Source: an uncultured Collinsella sp. (lineage in GTDB: Bacteria; Actinomycetota; Coriobacteriia; Coriobacteriales; Coriobacteriaceae). From it: DNA of 64,000 nt. The notes beneath the pieces were generated by a model. That model was not told the origin of the DNA and ran no database searches. It saw only the letters and a program-made list of their open reading frames with translations. Location: positions 15,480-79,479 of the forward strand of contig CABVDH010000008.1 in assembly GCA_902497065.1 (NCBI GenBank), in the 5' to 3' direction. The first letter of the stretch is position 1; every line of letters starts with the position of its first letter. This document shows positions 40,929 through 50,299 of this stretch, piece after piece. Made by a program: the position numbers and the translations under genes.

Positions 40929-41471
40929 ATGTCTACTGCTCAGCAGGACACCAACCTCATCGGCTGCGACTTCGACGCAGCAACCGCCAAGGCTCTCAGC
41001 GGCAACGACATCGTTGCCCTCGTTACCGACAAGACCGGCACCGATCTGCTCGCCGTGAGCGGCCAGCAGGGACTCAAATTCAACATGAGCCAGGACAACA
41101 CGGAGGCCGCGACCAAGGACGACGCCATCGGCGGCTGGACGCTCAAGTTCGCCAGCTCCAAGAGCTGGGACGCATCCATCGACGGCCTGTACTCGCCCGA
41201 CGACTCCGCCACGAAGACCGTCGCCAAGGCGCTTGCCGAGGGCGAGTACCTGTGCCTGAAGGTCTGCAAGCGCATCCGCACGAGCGCGAACACCAAGTAC
41301 GTTCCGCTGCGCATGGGCCTCGCGCTCGTATCCTCCGACAGCTTCGAGGCGCCGAACGACGACAACGCCACCTACTCCATGGAGTTCCAGGGCACGGGCA
41401 AGCCGTGGCTCTACGAGACCGCATCCGAGGAGCAGATCACCGCAGCCACCATCACCGTTTCCAACAGCTAA
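40929..41471 (+). CDS. Major tail tube protein
   Basis: 180 residues (TP901-1-type). TNLIGCDFDAATAKALSGND start, ATKDDAIGGWTLKFASSKSW, YSMEFQGTGKPW near the end. GAAAGGAACC precedes ATG. Polymerises into the tail tube of a non-contractile tail. Confidence 0.85.
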   Translation: MSTAQQDTNLIGCDFDAATAKALSGNDIVALVTDKTGTDLLAVSGQQGLKFNMSQDNTEAATKDDAIGGWTLKFASSKSWDASIDGLYSPDDSATKTVAKALAEGEYLCLKVCKRIRTSANTKYVPLRMGLALVSSDSFEAPNDDNATYSMEFQGTGKPWLYETASEEQITAATITVSNS

Positions 41472-41483
41472 GGAGCCTGACCA

Positions 41484-41906
41484 ATGGCAGAAGACACCGA
41501 ACTCGACGCATTCCTTGAGGATTCCGCCGCAGACGCCACGGAAGCCGAAGACATCGTGAACGAGCTTGAGCAAGACCCCGAGAGCATGGAGCCGCAGACT
41601 TTCACCGTGCGCGGCCACGTCTGCGAGATCCGATTCTCGCGTAAGCGCATCGACCTCTACGAGGAGCGCCACACGCCGATCATCGCCTCGTTCTACAAGA
41701 ACGACGGCATGTTCACCTTCAAGGAGCTTGCGGCCATCGCGGGCTACGGCCTGAAGGTACAGGACGGCGGCTACTTCCTGCCGCAGAAGGCCGAGGAAAT
41801 CGTGAACAAGCTCATCGACACGAACGGCTACCCCGTCGTGTTCCAGGCCGTGATGATGGCGCTTCAGCGCGACTGCGCTTTTTTATTCAAGGGCGCAGGG
41901 AACTAG
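41484..41906 (+). CDS. Tail assembly chaperone (zero-frame product, gpG-like)
   Basis: 140 residues. Acidic N-terminus, then FTVRGHVCEIRFSRKRIDLY. Terminates at TAG 41904-41906 unless ribosomes slip at 41879-41885. Works with the fused product to wrap the tape measure protein during tail assembly. Confidence 0.88.
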   Translation: MAEDTELDAFLEDSAADATEAEDIVNELEQDPESMEPQTFTVRGHVCEIRFSRKRIDLYEERHTPIIASFYKNDGMFTFKELAAIAGYGLKVQDGGYFLPQKAEEIVNKLIDTNGYPVVFQAVMMALQRDCAFLFKGAGN

Positions 41907-42307
41907 CCCTAACGCGCCTCACCGGCTTCGACTACTTCACCGCCAAGCCGAAAAGCGGCGAAGCCGCGCAAGACGCTGCCCTGTTCCGCAGGGAGGCCGA
42001 CTTCGCGTTCTTCGCCGCCAGGCTCGGTTGGGATTACGAGCAGTACGCGCAGCACACGCCCGTGCAGCTCGCGTTCGTGCGCAAAGAGCTTGAGACCGTG
42101 ACCGTCGACCAATCGAACCTCTTCAAGGACGCCGTACAGGTGGCGGTTGCCAACTGCCTGTCCAAGAAGCGCCACAAGCTCTGGAAAAAGCGCAACGGCT
42201 CCTTCCGCGAGGACTCCTTCACCTACGAGGAGATCGACGCGCTGAAGGAGCAGCACCGAAAGAACCCGCCATGGACGCCTTGGGGAGGAGGCAAGCTGAA
42301 TGGCTGA
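41484..42307 (+). CDS. Tail assembly chaperone -1 frameshift fusion (gpGT-like)
   Basis: Join of 41484-41885 and 41885-42307 giving 274 residues. After Leu134 the -1 frame reads IQGRRELALTRLTGFDYFTA, then AARLGWDYEQYAQHTPVQLA and ends NPPWTPWGGGKLNG. The second frame has no good start of its own, as in lambda G/GT and most siphophages. Its end overlaps the tape measure start by eight bases. Confidence 0.9.
41879..41885 (+). promoter_or_regulatory. Programmed -1 ribosomal frameshift site (T TTT TTA)
   Basis: In the zero frame the codons are GCT TTT TTA, giving heptamer TTTTTTA at 41879-41885 in correct X XXY YYZ phase, 21 bases before the zero-frame stop. Confidence 0.92.
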
Positions 42308-44897
42308 TTACGTTCTCTCCGCCAAGGGAACCTACGACGGCTCGAACTTCGACTCGGGCGTCGATGGCTCCGCATCGAAGCTCAAGGGCCTCACCGAGAC
42401 GGCCAAGGGCGTCGGATCGCAGGTGGCGGGATACTTCGCGAACAGCTTCGGCAGCGTTGCGAAGTCAATTGGCAACGCCATCGGAACGGTTACCGCAGGC
42501 GTTACCACGCTCGCCGCCACCGGCGGCATGAGCCGCGCCTTGAACATCGAGAAGGCCCAGACGATGTTCAAGGGCATGAAGCTCGAATGGAGCGACTTCT
42601 ACAGCACAATCCAGCAATCAGTTGACGGAACGGCGTTCGGCTTCGACACCGCCGCGCAGGCGTGCGCCCAGCTCGCCGCATCTGGCGTCGCCGCCGGCAA
42701 CGACATGGAAAAGGCTCTGAACGGCTGCGTGGGCACAGCCGCCACGTTCGGCCAGGACTTGGGCGACCTCTCCTCGATTTGGGCCAAGGTGGCCGCGAAC
42801 GGCAAACTCTCAGGCGAGCAGGTCGCGCAGTTCACCGACCGAGGTATCAACGCAATATCAACGCTATCGACCTACTTGGGCAAGTCCTCCGACGAGGTTT
42901 CCAAGATGGTCACGGCTGGCAAGATCGACTTCCAAACCTTCTCCGACGCCATGTATTCCGCGTTCGGCGATTCGGCAAAGGCGGCGAACGAGACCTTCAC
43001 CGGTTCCATGGCGAACATGAAGGCCGCGCTCTCGAAAATCGGCCAGGATTGGATGACTCCGCTCAAGGACTCCGCCATCCCCGTGTTCAACTCCATACGA
43101 GGCGTACTGAACTCGTGCCGTGCGGCGCTGAAGCCGCTCACCGTGGCCTTCGGCGAGTTCCTGGGCGTCACATACGACGCGCAGGGCAACCTGACGCGCA
43201 CAGGCGGCGCGGTCGAGAAGGTGTGCGGGTTCCTCGACAGCCTGGCCGAGAAGATCCAGGGCGTAGACCTCTCGCAGCTCGGAACGGGCGGCAAGGTGGC
43301 CGCCGCCGCTTTGGCCGGCCTAGCCGCCGTGTCGCTTGGCGGCCTCATCGGGCAGATTCCCGTGCTCGGCGCGCTTGCCAACTCGCTTACGGGCGGCATC
43401 GTTCCGGCTCTGAAGGGCGTTGCCACTGGATTCCTGGCGCTTTCCGCGCCTGCTGCGGTCGCTGTCGCGGCAATCACCGCCTTCGCGGCGATCTTCGCCT
43501 ACAGCATGGCAACCAACGAGGCGTTTCGCAACTCCATGGTCAGCATCGCTTCGAGCATCGCGTCATCGCTCGCCCCGGCGTTCCAGAGCCTCACGGCTTT
43601 GGCCGAACCCCTTCAGGGGCTTTTCGCCGCCGCCGTAATCGTCGTGAACAGCTTCTCACTCGCCATCGGCGGGTTGGTTGCGGCAATCGCGCCGGTCATC
43701 GCCTCGATCGTATCGGGCCTCGTTCCCGTAATCGGAACGATCATCGACGCGGTAGGCCAGGTGGCGCTAGCCATCACGACGACGGTTTGCCCAATCATCC
43801 AGCAGGTGACCGACCTCATAACGGCCAACATGCCGCTGATCCAGCAGGTCATATCTGACGCATGCACGCTTATCCAGACGGTCGTCTCCACGGTGCTTCC
43901 CGTTTTGGTCGAGATAATCACATCGACGATGACCGCTATTCAGGGCGTTATCGACGCCGTTTGGCCGTACATCTCGGCCATCGTGACGTCCGCCATGCAG
44001 GCGATCCAGGACATCATCACGATTGTCTTGGGCGTCATCAACGGCGACTGGGGTTCCGTTTGGAGCGCCATCCAATCACTGGCAGCGAACGTGTGGAGCA
44101 TCATCCAGAACGTCATCAGCGGCGGCGTTGCGCTCATCCAGGCGGTCATACAGAACGGCCTCGCGCTCATCCAGAGCGTGTGGGACTCGATTTGGGGCGC
44201 TATCGGCAACTGGGTGACCAGCACGTGGAACAGCATCAAGACTGCCGTGCAAGGCGGCATCAACAACGTGAAGTCGTTCATATCGGGCGGCCTGTCCACG
44301 GTGCAATCCATCTGGTCGTCAGCATGGAACGCGGTCGGCAACATCCTGAACAACGCGTGGAGCAACATCCGCAACGGCGTGTCGAACGGCATCAACTCCG
44401 TGGTGAGCTTCGTGTCGTCGATTCCCGGGCGAATCGTGAGCGCGCTGGGGAGCCTCGGCTCCCTGCTCTACAGCGCCGGCAGCTCCATCGTCAGCGGCCT
44501 GCTCAACGGCATCAAGTCGAGCATCGGCGGCGTGTACGACTTCGTTTCCGGCATCGCGGGCAAGATCGCCAGCCTCAAAGGCCCGAAGCGCAAGGACTTG
44601 CGCCTGCTCATCCCGAACGGCGGCTGGATCATGCAATCCCTCGAAACGGGCCTGAAGAAGCGCTTCGAGGGCGTGAAGGCAACCGTATCGGGCTTCGCCG
44701 ACGACCTGAGCATGTCGTTCGGCGGAAACAGCGTCACCTACGAGACCGGGGCGGCGGAAGCCGTCGGCTCGGTCTCCGGTGGCGACACCTATTACCTGTC
44801 AATCGACGGAGCTACGGCGAACGCAGACGTGGCGGTGGCCGACGCCATCGACACCTTGGTTGCCGCAGCCCGCCGCTCATCCACAGCGAGGAGGTAG
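42300..44897 (+). CDS. Tape measure protein
   Basis: 865 residues. Gly/Ala/Ser-rich start, TP901-type tape-measure core (FYSTIQQSVDGTAFGFDTAA, TDRGINAISTLSTYLGKSSD), hydrophobic stretches around 320-490 and Trp-containing repeats ~600-720 (VWSIIQNVISGGVALIQAVI). Sets tail length and is ejected with DNA. Largest gene in the prophage. Confidence 0.93.
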   Translation: MADYVLSAKGTYDGSNFDSGVDGSASKLKGLTETAKGVGSQVAGYFANSFGSVAKSIGNAIGTVTAGVTTLAATGGMSRALNIEKAQTMFKGMKLEWSDFYSTIQQSVDGTAFGFDTAAQACAQLAASGVAAGNDMEKALNGCVGTAATFGQDLGDLSSIWAKVAANGKLSGEQVAQFTDRGINAISTLSTYLGKSSDEVSKMVTAGKIDFQTFSDAMYSAFGDSAKAANETFTGSMANMKAALSKIGQDWMTPLKDSAIPVFNSIRGVLNSCRAALKPLTVAFGEFLGVTYDAQGNLTRTGGAVEKVCGFLDSLAEKIQGVDLSQLGTGGKVAAAALAGLAAVSLGGLIGQIPVLGALANSLTGGIVPALKGVATGFLALSAPAAVAVAAITAFAAIFAYSMATNEAFRNSMVSIASSIASSLAPAFQSLTALAEPLQGLFAAAVIVVNSFSLAIGGLVAAIAPVIASIVSGLVPVIGTIIDAVGQVALAITTTVCPIIQQVTDLITANMPLIQQVISDACTLIQTVVSTVLPVLVEIITSTMTAIQGVIDAVWPYISAIVTSAMQAIQDIITIVLGVINGDWGSVWSAIQSLAANVWSIIQNVISGGVALIQAVIQNGLALIQSVWDSIWGAIGNWVTSTWNSIKTAVQGGINNVKSFISGGLSTVQSIWSSAWNAVGNILNNAWSNIRNGVSNGINSVVSFVSSIPGRIVSALGSLGSLLYSAGSSIVSGLLNGIKSSIGGVYDFVSGIAGKIASLKGPKRKDLRLLIPNGGWIMQSLETGLKKRFEGVKATVSGFADDLSMSFGGNSVTYETGAAEAVGSVSGGDTYYLSIDGATANADVAVADAIDTLVAAARRSSTARR

Positions 44898-44900
44898 CCC

Positions 44901-47210
44901 GTGGGAGAGCACACAAGGGAGATACAGATCGCGGGCCGCAACCGCTGGTATCGCGGCTACATCTCCGTTGACAGCCAGTGGAACGTCAACGACACCACGA
45001 CTCGCCTGCGAGTCACCGCAGCGATCGACGACAAGTACGCCGCCGAGTACGGAACGCACTACGACGTCGTGGTGAACGGCTCGGTGCGCAGCTCGCGCGA
45101 CGTCGTGCTGAACAACTACGGCAACTGGGCGACGCGCGACGCGGTGACATTTGACGTGGACGTGCCGCGCGGCGCGAGCGGCTGGAACTGCCCGGTGCAG
45201 GTGCACGTCTACGGCAAGACGTATAACAACTACTACGGCTCTGCCGGCGGCGACGCGTGGGCTACCGTGTACGCATGGGTGCCGCAGCGCGGCTACTCGC
45301 AGCCGCATCCGCCCAAGAACTGCAAGCTGCAGCGCGTGTCCGACACGTCGCAGAAGATAACCTGGGACGTCGATTACACGGGAATGGACGGTGCCCACCC
45401 GTGGGCGGGCGTCTACATTGACCGCCGCACCGACGATGGCTCATGGGTGAACATCGACGACGTTTCGTGGGACGTCCAGAACTACACGGACAACTCGACC
45501 AAGGCCGGGCACAGGTACGAGTACCGCCTGTGCGCGCACGGCCCCGGCGGCAACTCCGTTCACGCGTCGGTTGGCACGACCTACACCACGCCCAACGCGC
45601 CGTCGCGCGTTGAGGCCGTGAAGGCTAGCGCTACCGAGGTGACCCTGCGCGTGTACGGCGCTGCGGCATACGCCAACGCATGGGTCGTCCAGCGCTCTGC
45701 CGACGGCGGCTCCACGTGGGCCACGATCAGCGTGACCAGCGAGGGCGAAGACCCAGCGTGGCTCGACCTGCACGACAAGTCGGCCCCTGCCGGAACGGTC
45801 GTCTACCGCGTTCAGGCGAAGCGCGGCTCGCTCGCCTCGGCGTGGGTGAAGTCGAACTCGGTAACCACCATCACGCCGCCGCTCGCCCCGAAGGTCACCA
45901 CGGTCGGCGCGGTGACCTTCGGAAGCCAGGCGGCGGTGTCGTGGGTTCCGAACCATCCGGACGGCTCGCAGCAGACCGCCGCGCAGGTCGAGTTCAGCGG
46001 CCCGAGCGCGATCACCGAAAGCGTCACCACGGCGAAGAGCATTAAGAAGTCGCTCGCCAAGGGCAGCTGGAGGGTGCGCGTTCACACCAAGGGCCTGCAC
46101 GCCGATTGGGGCGCGTGGTCTGACTACGTGCCGTTCGTGGTCGCCGATTCCCCGTCGTGCTGGGTTGCCTCGCCTGCGACCGACGGCGTGCTCATCGACT
46201 CCGTGCCGATGACCGTTCAGGTATCGGCCTCCGACGAGACAGGGATAGCCAATGCCAAGCTGACGCTTTCCGTGGTCGGCGGAGCGACGATAGCCACGGC
46301 CGACGTGACGAGCATGAAGCCCGTTGAGCTTGGCAGCTACACGACCATCAAGAACGGAATCGACTACCTGCTCACCTTGACGGTGATGGGCGGCTCGGGC
46401 CTGTCGAAAACGGCCACGCGTCGGTTCAAGACGCACTGGGCGGAGCCGGCAACCCCCGTAATCACCGTGACGTACGGCGATGACCTCACGTGCCACGTGA
46501 AGGTGAAGAACGGCGTTTCCGCCTACAACGTCGAGGAGACGACGATCATAGGCCCGATGGCCTACGACGAGGACACGGGCGAGATACCCATGCTCGGCAC
46601 GATCACGTGCGACGGCGACGAACTGGTGCTTGGCGACGCGTCGAAATGCGTCGGCTTCGTGGTCGAGCGCGTGCTGGACGAGGGCGACCACCTTCTCACG
46701 TCGAGCCTGCTCGATGCCCAGGAAACCATCGACCGCGTGCCGCCGCTCAACGCCGACTTCAAGTACCGCGCAACTGGCACTGCGGCGAACGGAACGTCTT
46801 CCTACGCCGAGGCCAAGGCGAACCTGCACGCCGAGTGCATGGCGCTCAACTTCGGCCAGGATGCCTCGACGCTGCTCAAGATGGAGCTTGACGCCAAATA
46901 CTCGACATCTGCGGCACGAAGCTTCAACAGCTTCCATTTCGCCGACGGCGGGGAAAACGGTGGGCTTCCGCAGTCGTATGCGCTCGATGAGGCAGACCTT
47001 GCGACATCGGCCTCTTGCCTGCTCGAACGCGATGGGCACGACCTGTTCCGCAAGATCATGCGCACACAGTGGCAGGGCTGGTGGCGCGGCCTCGCCGGCG
47101 AGCGCGCGTTCGGTGCGATGACTTTCAACGAGTCGCTTAAATCTGCGGGGCTTTGGTCGGCATCGGCGAAGGTCGAGCACGATGTGTTCGAGGAGCCGAG
47201 CAATGCCTGA
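44901..47210 (+). CDS. Tail-tip protein with fibronectin type III-like domains
   Basis: 769 residues from GTG 44901. N-terminal ~150 form a beta domain (VPRGASGWNCPVQVHVYGKT), then repeated FN3-like units: PPKNCKLQRVSDTSQKITWD, APSRVEAVKASATEVTLRVY, APKVTTVGAVTFGSQAAVSW. A distal/central tail-tip position after the tape measure is usual for Dit/Tal-type or host-binding tail proteins. Overlaps the next gene by eight bases. Confidence 0.75.
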   Translation: MGEHTREIQIAGRNRWYRGYISVDSQWNVNDTTTRLRVTAAIDDKYAAEYGTHYDVVVNGSVRSSRDVVLNNYGNWATRDAVTFDVDVPRGASGWNCPVQVHVYGKTYNNYYGSAGGDAWATVYAWVPQRGYSQPHPPKNCKLQRVSDTSQKITWDVDYTGMDGAHPWAGVYIDRRTDDGSWVNIDDVSWDVQNYTDNSTKAGHRYEYRLCAHGPGGNSVHASVGTTYTTPNAPSRVEAVKASATEVTLRVYGAAAYANAWVVQRSADGGSTWATISVTSEGEDPAWLDLHDKSAPAGTVVYRVQAKRGSLASAWVKSNSVTTITPPLAPKVTTVGAVTFGSQAAVSWVPNHPDGSQQTAAQVEFSGPSAITESVTTAKSIKKSLAKGSWRVRVHTKGLHADWGAWSDYVPFVVADSPSCWVASPATDGVLIDSVPMTVQVSASDETGIANAKLTLSVVGGATIATADVTSMKPVELGSYTTIKNGIDYLLTLTVMGGSGLSKTATRRFKTHWAEPATPVITVTYGDDLTCHVKVKNGVSAYNVEETTIIGPMAYDEDTGEIPMLGTITCDGDELVLGDASKCVGFVVERVLDEGDHLLTSSLLDAQETIDRVPPLNADFKYRATGTAANGTSSYAEAKANLHAECMALNFGQDASTLLKMELDAKYSTSAARSFNSFHFADGGENGGLPQSYALDEADLATSASCLLERDGHDLFRKIMRTQWQGWWRGLAGERAFGAMTFNESLKSAGLWSASAKVEHDVFEEPSNA

Positions 47211-48285
47211 TTGGAAAAAGCGATTCGCGGCCTCGTACCGCTTTATGCGCGTTGACCGAAAGACCGGCCTCGATGTCGAGCGACTGCGCAACATCCGAAA
47301 CGGCGGGAGTATCGAGCGAAACCAGGACACCAGCTACGAGACGGGCAAGATCGACTACCTCGGAACGCTCGACCTCGGTAGTGACCTCCTGCGCATCTAC
47401 CTCGATGCCACGTTCCCGGACGACACAACGGTGTCGGAGCCGCTTGGTACGTTCGTCGTATCGACGCCAAAGCGTTCAACTGGCTACAACTCGTCTGAAG
47501 CAGACCTATCAGGCCGCTTGTCCGAGGTTGCGGAAGACGAGTTCGACGCCCCGCGCTCGCTTGCGGCTGGCAGCAACGCCGTCGGCGAGGCGGCGAAGCT
47601 CCTGCGCGAGGTCGGCCTTGAGGTTATCGCCGACCCGTCCGACTTCACGCTAACGACCACGTGGGTTATCGGGGCAATCGGCAACGGGGAGAGCAACTAC
47701 GCCACCCGCCTGAAGGCCGTAAACGCCCTTCTCGATGCGGCGGGCTTCAGCTCGGCGTCGTGCGACCCGATGGGGCGCGTGCTGCTGCGCCGCTACGTCG
47801 AGCCTGACAAGCGCGCGCCAGCGATGGTCATGGAAGAGGGCAAGTGGGCGCGCTTCGAGGACGGCGGCACCGAGGAGCTGGACAAATCGGGCGTGGCGAA
47901 CGTCGTGCACGTCGATTACTCGACATCCGACGAAAGCATAAGGGGCACGGCAATCGACTCCGACCCCAACAGCCAGTACTCGACCGTCACGCGCGGTTGG
48001 CGCAAGTCGGCCAAGTACACGAAGAGCGAGCTTCCGGCAGGCTCCACGGCGGCTGAACGGCAGGCCAACGCCAACGCCGAGGCGGCGACCCTCCTGCGCA
48101 CCCAGCAATCCGCGATCCACCGCCTGAAGGTGACGCACGTCTACGCGCCCGTGGGCGTTTCCGACGCCATCGAGGTTCGCTGGCCGAGCGCCGGCATCTT
48201 CGGGAACTTCGCGATACGTAAGCAGACTCTCACCCTCGTGGGAGGATGCCCGATGAAATTGGAGATGAGGCGATTTGAACGCTAG
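47203..48285 (+). CDS. Phage tail protein
   Basis: 360 residues from ATG 47203 (MPDWKKRFAASYRFMRVDRK). Resembles the baseplate/tail proteins that follow Dit genes in Gram-positive siphophages (LGTFVVSTPKRSTGYNSSEA, GVANVVHVDYSTSDESIRGT). Probably a tail-associated hub component. Confidence 0.7.
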   Translation: MPDWKKRFAASYRFMRVDRKTGLDVERLRNIRNGGSIERNQDTSYETGKIDYLGTLDLGSDLLRIYLDATFPDDTTVSEPLGTFVVSTPKRSTGYNSSEADLSGRLSEVAEDEFDAPRSLAAGSNAVGEAAKLLREVGLEVIADPSDFTLTTTWVIGAIGNGESNYATRLKAVNALLDAAGFSSASCDPMGRVLLRRYVEPDKRAPAMVMEEGKWARFEDGGTEELDKSGVANVVHVDYSTSDESIRGTAIDSDPNSQYSTVTRGWRKSAKYTKSELPAGSTAAERQANANAEAATLLRTQQSAIHRLKVTHVYAPVGVSDAIEVRWPSAGIFGNFAIRKQTLTLVGGCPMKLEMRRFER

Positions 48286-48529
48286 CACCATAGCCGACGC
48301 GGGCGAACAGCTCGCCGCCCTGTTCTCGCCGCAAGGCGGCTCGGGGCACTCCGTGGGCTTCGGCACCGTGAAGTCCGTCTCGGGCGCGACGCTCGCGGTC
48401 GCCATATCCGGCACGACGCTCTCGGGGCTTCCGATGACCACGGCATGCTCGGCGGCCAAGGCGGGCGACCGTTGCATCGTCGAGACCATCGGCCCGCAGG
48501 CTATCGTCACGGGCCTAATAGCCAAGTAA
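48275..48529 (+). CDS. Small tail-associated protein
   Basis: 84 residues from TTG 48275 overlapping the previous gene by 11 bases. GFGTVKSVSGATLAVAISGT and GDRCIVETIGPQAIVTGLIA suggest an OB-like small barrel, as in spike/needle-tip proteins. Function inferred. Confidence 0.65.
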   Translation: MNASTIADAGEQLAALFSPQGGSGHSVGFGTVKSVSGATLAVAISGTTLSGLPMTTACSAAKAGDRCIVETIGPQAIVTGLIAK

Positions 48530-48540
48530 GGGAGGTATTG

Positions 48541-49266
48541 ATGGCAGAAACGACCCAATACGCCGCCCTGATGCTCGACGCCAACGGGAACGTCGATAGG
48601 GTGCGCACGACCGACGGCAAGATCTACTACATTGCATCGACCATCGCCATGGATTCGGCGGAAGCGGCGCAAGAGGCCGCAGCGAACTGCAAGACGGCCA
48701 TGGACAACGCCAACGCCGCCGAGGAAAAGCGGGTTTCGGCCGAGAAAACAAGGGCTTCGAACGAGACCTCGCGCCTCAACGCAGAGGTGAACCGCGCCAA
48801 CAACGAAGTGGCCCGCGTCAACAGCGAGAACGCCCGCAAAACGGCCGAGTCCTCGCGAGCAAGCGCCGAGAGCGCCCGCAAGTCTGCCGAATCGACGCGC
48901 GAAAGCAACGAGGCCGCCAGAAAGACGGCCGAGTTGAAACGCCATGACGAGCACATCGCAGACCAACAGGCCTCGTCGAACGCCGCAGCTGCCGCCAGTG
49001 GCGCGGCCTCGCGCGCCGACGCGGCGGCAAACCAGGCCCTACAGATCGCCAACTCGATCGCCCAGGGCAGCGTCGGCGATTCCAACATCGCAGACCTGCG
49101 CAGCCAGAACGAGAAGCTGGCCTCGATGCTCGCGAACGCCACGGGCAAGTTCTTCTTCATGGGCGGCACCGTCTACGCCCCGTCGGCGAAGGCGTCAATA
49201 AGCAACGGAACCGTCACGCTCGGCTCCACCTGCTCGGTATCAGGCACGACCATCGTGCTCGCATAG
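48541..49266 (+). CDS. Coiled-coil tail fibre-type protein
   Basis: 241 residues. After a short head, ~70-175 form a long coiled coil built of repeated NSENARKTAESSR/SAESARKSAESTRESN units, then a small beta-rich end. Trimeric stalk proteins look like this. Directly precedes the DGR target gene and may carry it. Confidence 0.75.
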   Translation: MAETTQYAALMLDANGNVDRVRTTDGKIYYIASTIAMDSAEAAQEAAANCKTAMDNANAAEEKRVSAEKTRASNETSRLNAEVNRANNEVARVNSENARKTAESSRASAESARKSAESTRESNEAARKTAELKRHDEHIADQQASSNAAAAASGAASRADAAANQALQIANSIAQGSVGDSNIADLRSQNEKLASMLANATGKFFFMGGTVYAPSAKASISNGTVTLGSTCSVSGTTIVLA

Positions 49267-49279
49267 AAAGGAAACTCAA

Positions 49280-50194
49280 ATGGCAACAGTGAACGCAGAG
49301 CGCTTCGGCATTGACGGGCAAACCTACACGCTCATCGACGGCACGGCCCGAGAGAACGCCCAGCTGGCGCTCAACAACGCGGAGTACAACCGCCAGAGCC
49401 TCATCGGCAAGTACGGCGGGCAGAACATCGCCACCATCCTTGCCGGGGAGATCGGCAGCGGTACGGTGTACGACGCCCTGCACAAGCGCATCGCCGCCGG
49501 CAACTTCGCTGGGCTGCGCGTCGGCGACTACATCGACGTGCCGCTCGTGAGCGCGTCAAACGTGGCGGCCCAGCAGTCCGTGCGCTTCCTGCTTGCGCAC
49601 TTCGACCCGTACTACCAGTGCGGCGACAGCGCCAAGGGCCACCACATCGCGTTCATCGCGTCCGCGCCCGTCGCCGTGGCCAAGACCGTCACCGGCGTGG
49701 CCAACGACAGCTACCTGATATGGAACACTGCGAACACCAACCAGGGCACCGCAGACGTGAAGAACCCGTACCTGAACAGCAACCTCAAGGCGTGGGAGAA
49801 GCTGTTCGAGGCGTGCCTGCCCGAGGGGCTGACCAAGTACCTGCTCACCCAGCGCGTGCTGCTTGAGGAGCGTTACAGCGCGAGCGGCGCGCTCGGCGAC
49901 TCCAACAGCTGGAGCTGGCAGGACATCGGCAAGGTGTGGTCGCCCTCCGAGATGGAGGTGTACGGCTGCCCAGTGTGGGGCACCAAGGGCTACAGCGTGG
50001 GCTTCGACTGCCAGTTCGACCTGTTCCGCGATACCGCGCACCGCTTGAACGGAACTCGGTACAATTGGTGGCTGCGTTCCGTCATGGGTGGCTCCTCGTC
50101 CGACGTGTGCTACGTCTACAGCTACGGCGATGCCAACTGCAATTCGGCGGCGCACGCCTGGGTTCGCCCCCGCCCCGGCTTCCTCGTCGGCTAG
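49280..50194 (+). CDS. DGR target: variable receptor-binding-type tail protein
   Basis: 304 residues. The C-terminal part is a C-type-lectin/DUF6273-like fold signature (NGTRYNWWLRSVMGGSSSDV ... AWVRPRPGFLVG). The VR (50056-50183) covers residues 259-301. Residues 275, 280, 281, 282, 284, 291, 292 and 293 differ from those the TR would encode (Asp, Tyr, Ser, Tyr, Asp, Ala, His, Ala instead of Asn or Thr). It is the last tail gene before avd/TR/RT. AGAAAGGAAAC precedes the ATG. Presumed host-receptor binder. Confidence 0.88.
   Translation: MATVNAERFGIDGQTYTLIDGTARENAQLALNNAEYNRQSLIGKYGGQNIATILAGEIGSGTVYDALHKRIAAGNFAGLRVGDYIDVPLVSASNVAAQQSVRFLLAHFDPYYQCGDSAKGHHIAFIASAPVAVAKTVTGVANDSYLIWNTANTNQGTADVKNPYLNSNLKAWEKLFEACLPEGLTKYLLTQRVLLEERYSASGALGDSNSWSWQDIGKVWSPSEMEVYGCPVWGTKGYSVGFDCQFDLFRDTAHRLNGTRYNWWLRSVMGGSSSDVCYVYSYGDANCNSAAHAWVRPRPGFLVG
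50056..50183 (+). repeat. DGR variable repeat (VR)
   Basis: 128 bp, aligned without gaps to TR 50795-50922. All nine differences are at TR adenines. It ends in a pure G/C run CGCCCCCGCCCCGG at 50165-50178, the IMH-like segment. Confidence 0.95.
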
Positions 50195-50222
50195 CCAGCC
50201 GAGTGCTCTATACTTCTCTTTC

Positions 50223-50249
50223 GATGCGACCGCCTTGCGCGGTCGCATC
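50223..50249 (+). other. Hairpin/cruciform downstream of the VR
   Basis: GATGCGACCGC (50223-50233) and GCGGTCGCATC (50239-50249) are perfect 11-bp inverted repeats with a 5-nt loop, 40 bp beyond the VR. DGR targets commonly need such a hairpin just downstream of the IMH for efficient retrohoming. Confidence 0.8.
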
Positions 50250-50252
50250 CCT

Positions 50253-50276
50253 GCCCGCGCAGCGGGCCGTTTTTTT
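50253..50276 (+). terminator. Terminator after the DGR target gene
   Basis: GCCCGC-GCA-GCGGGC (50253-50267) followed by CGTTTTTTT: rho-independent terminator between the target and avd. Confidence 0.85.
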
Positions 50277-50299
50277 CGCCACTATTTCCGGGAGGTGCC

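Noticed and set aside
42062..42307. Independent 81-residue gene starting at 42062
   Set aside because: The frame is continuous upstream to the slippery site at 41879-41885, so it is the end of the frameshift fusion, not a separate gene.
48541..49266. Second DGR target (remote VR) in the upstream fibre gene
   Set aside because: Its 3' end shows no similarity to the TR and lacks the (G/C)14 run; no other VR copy was noticed in this window.
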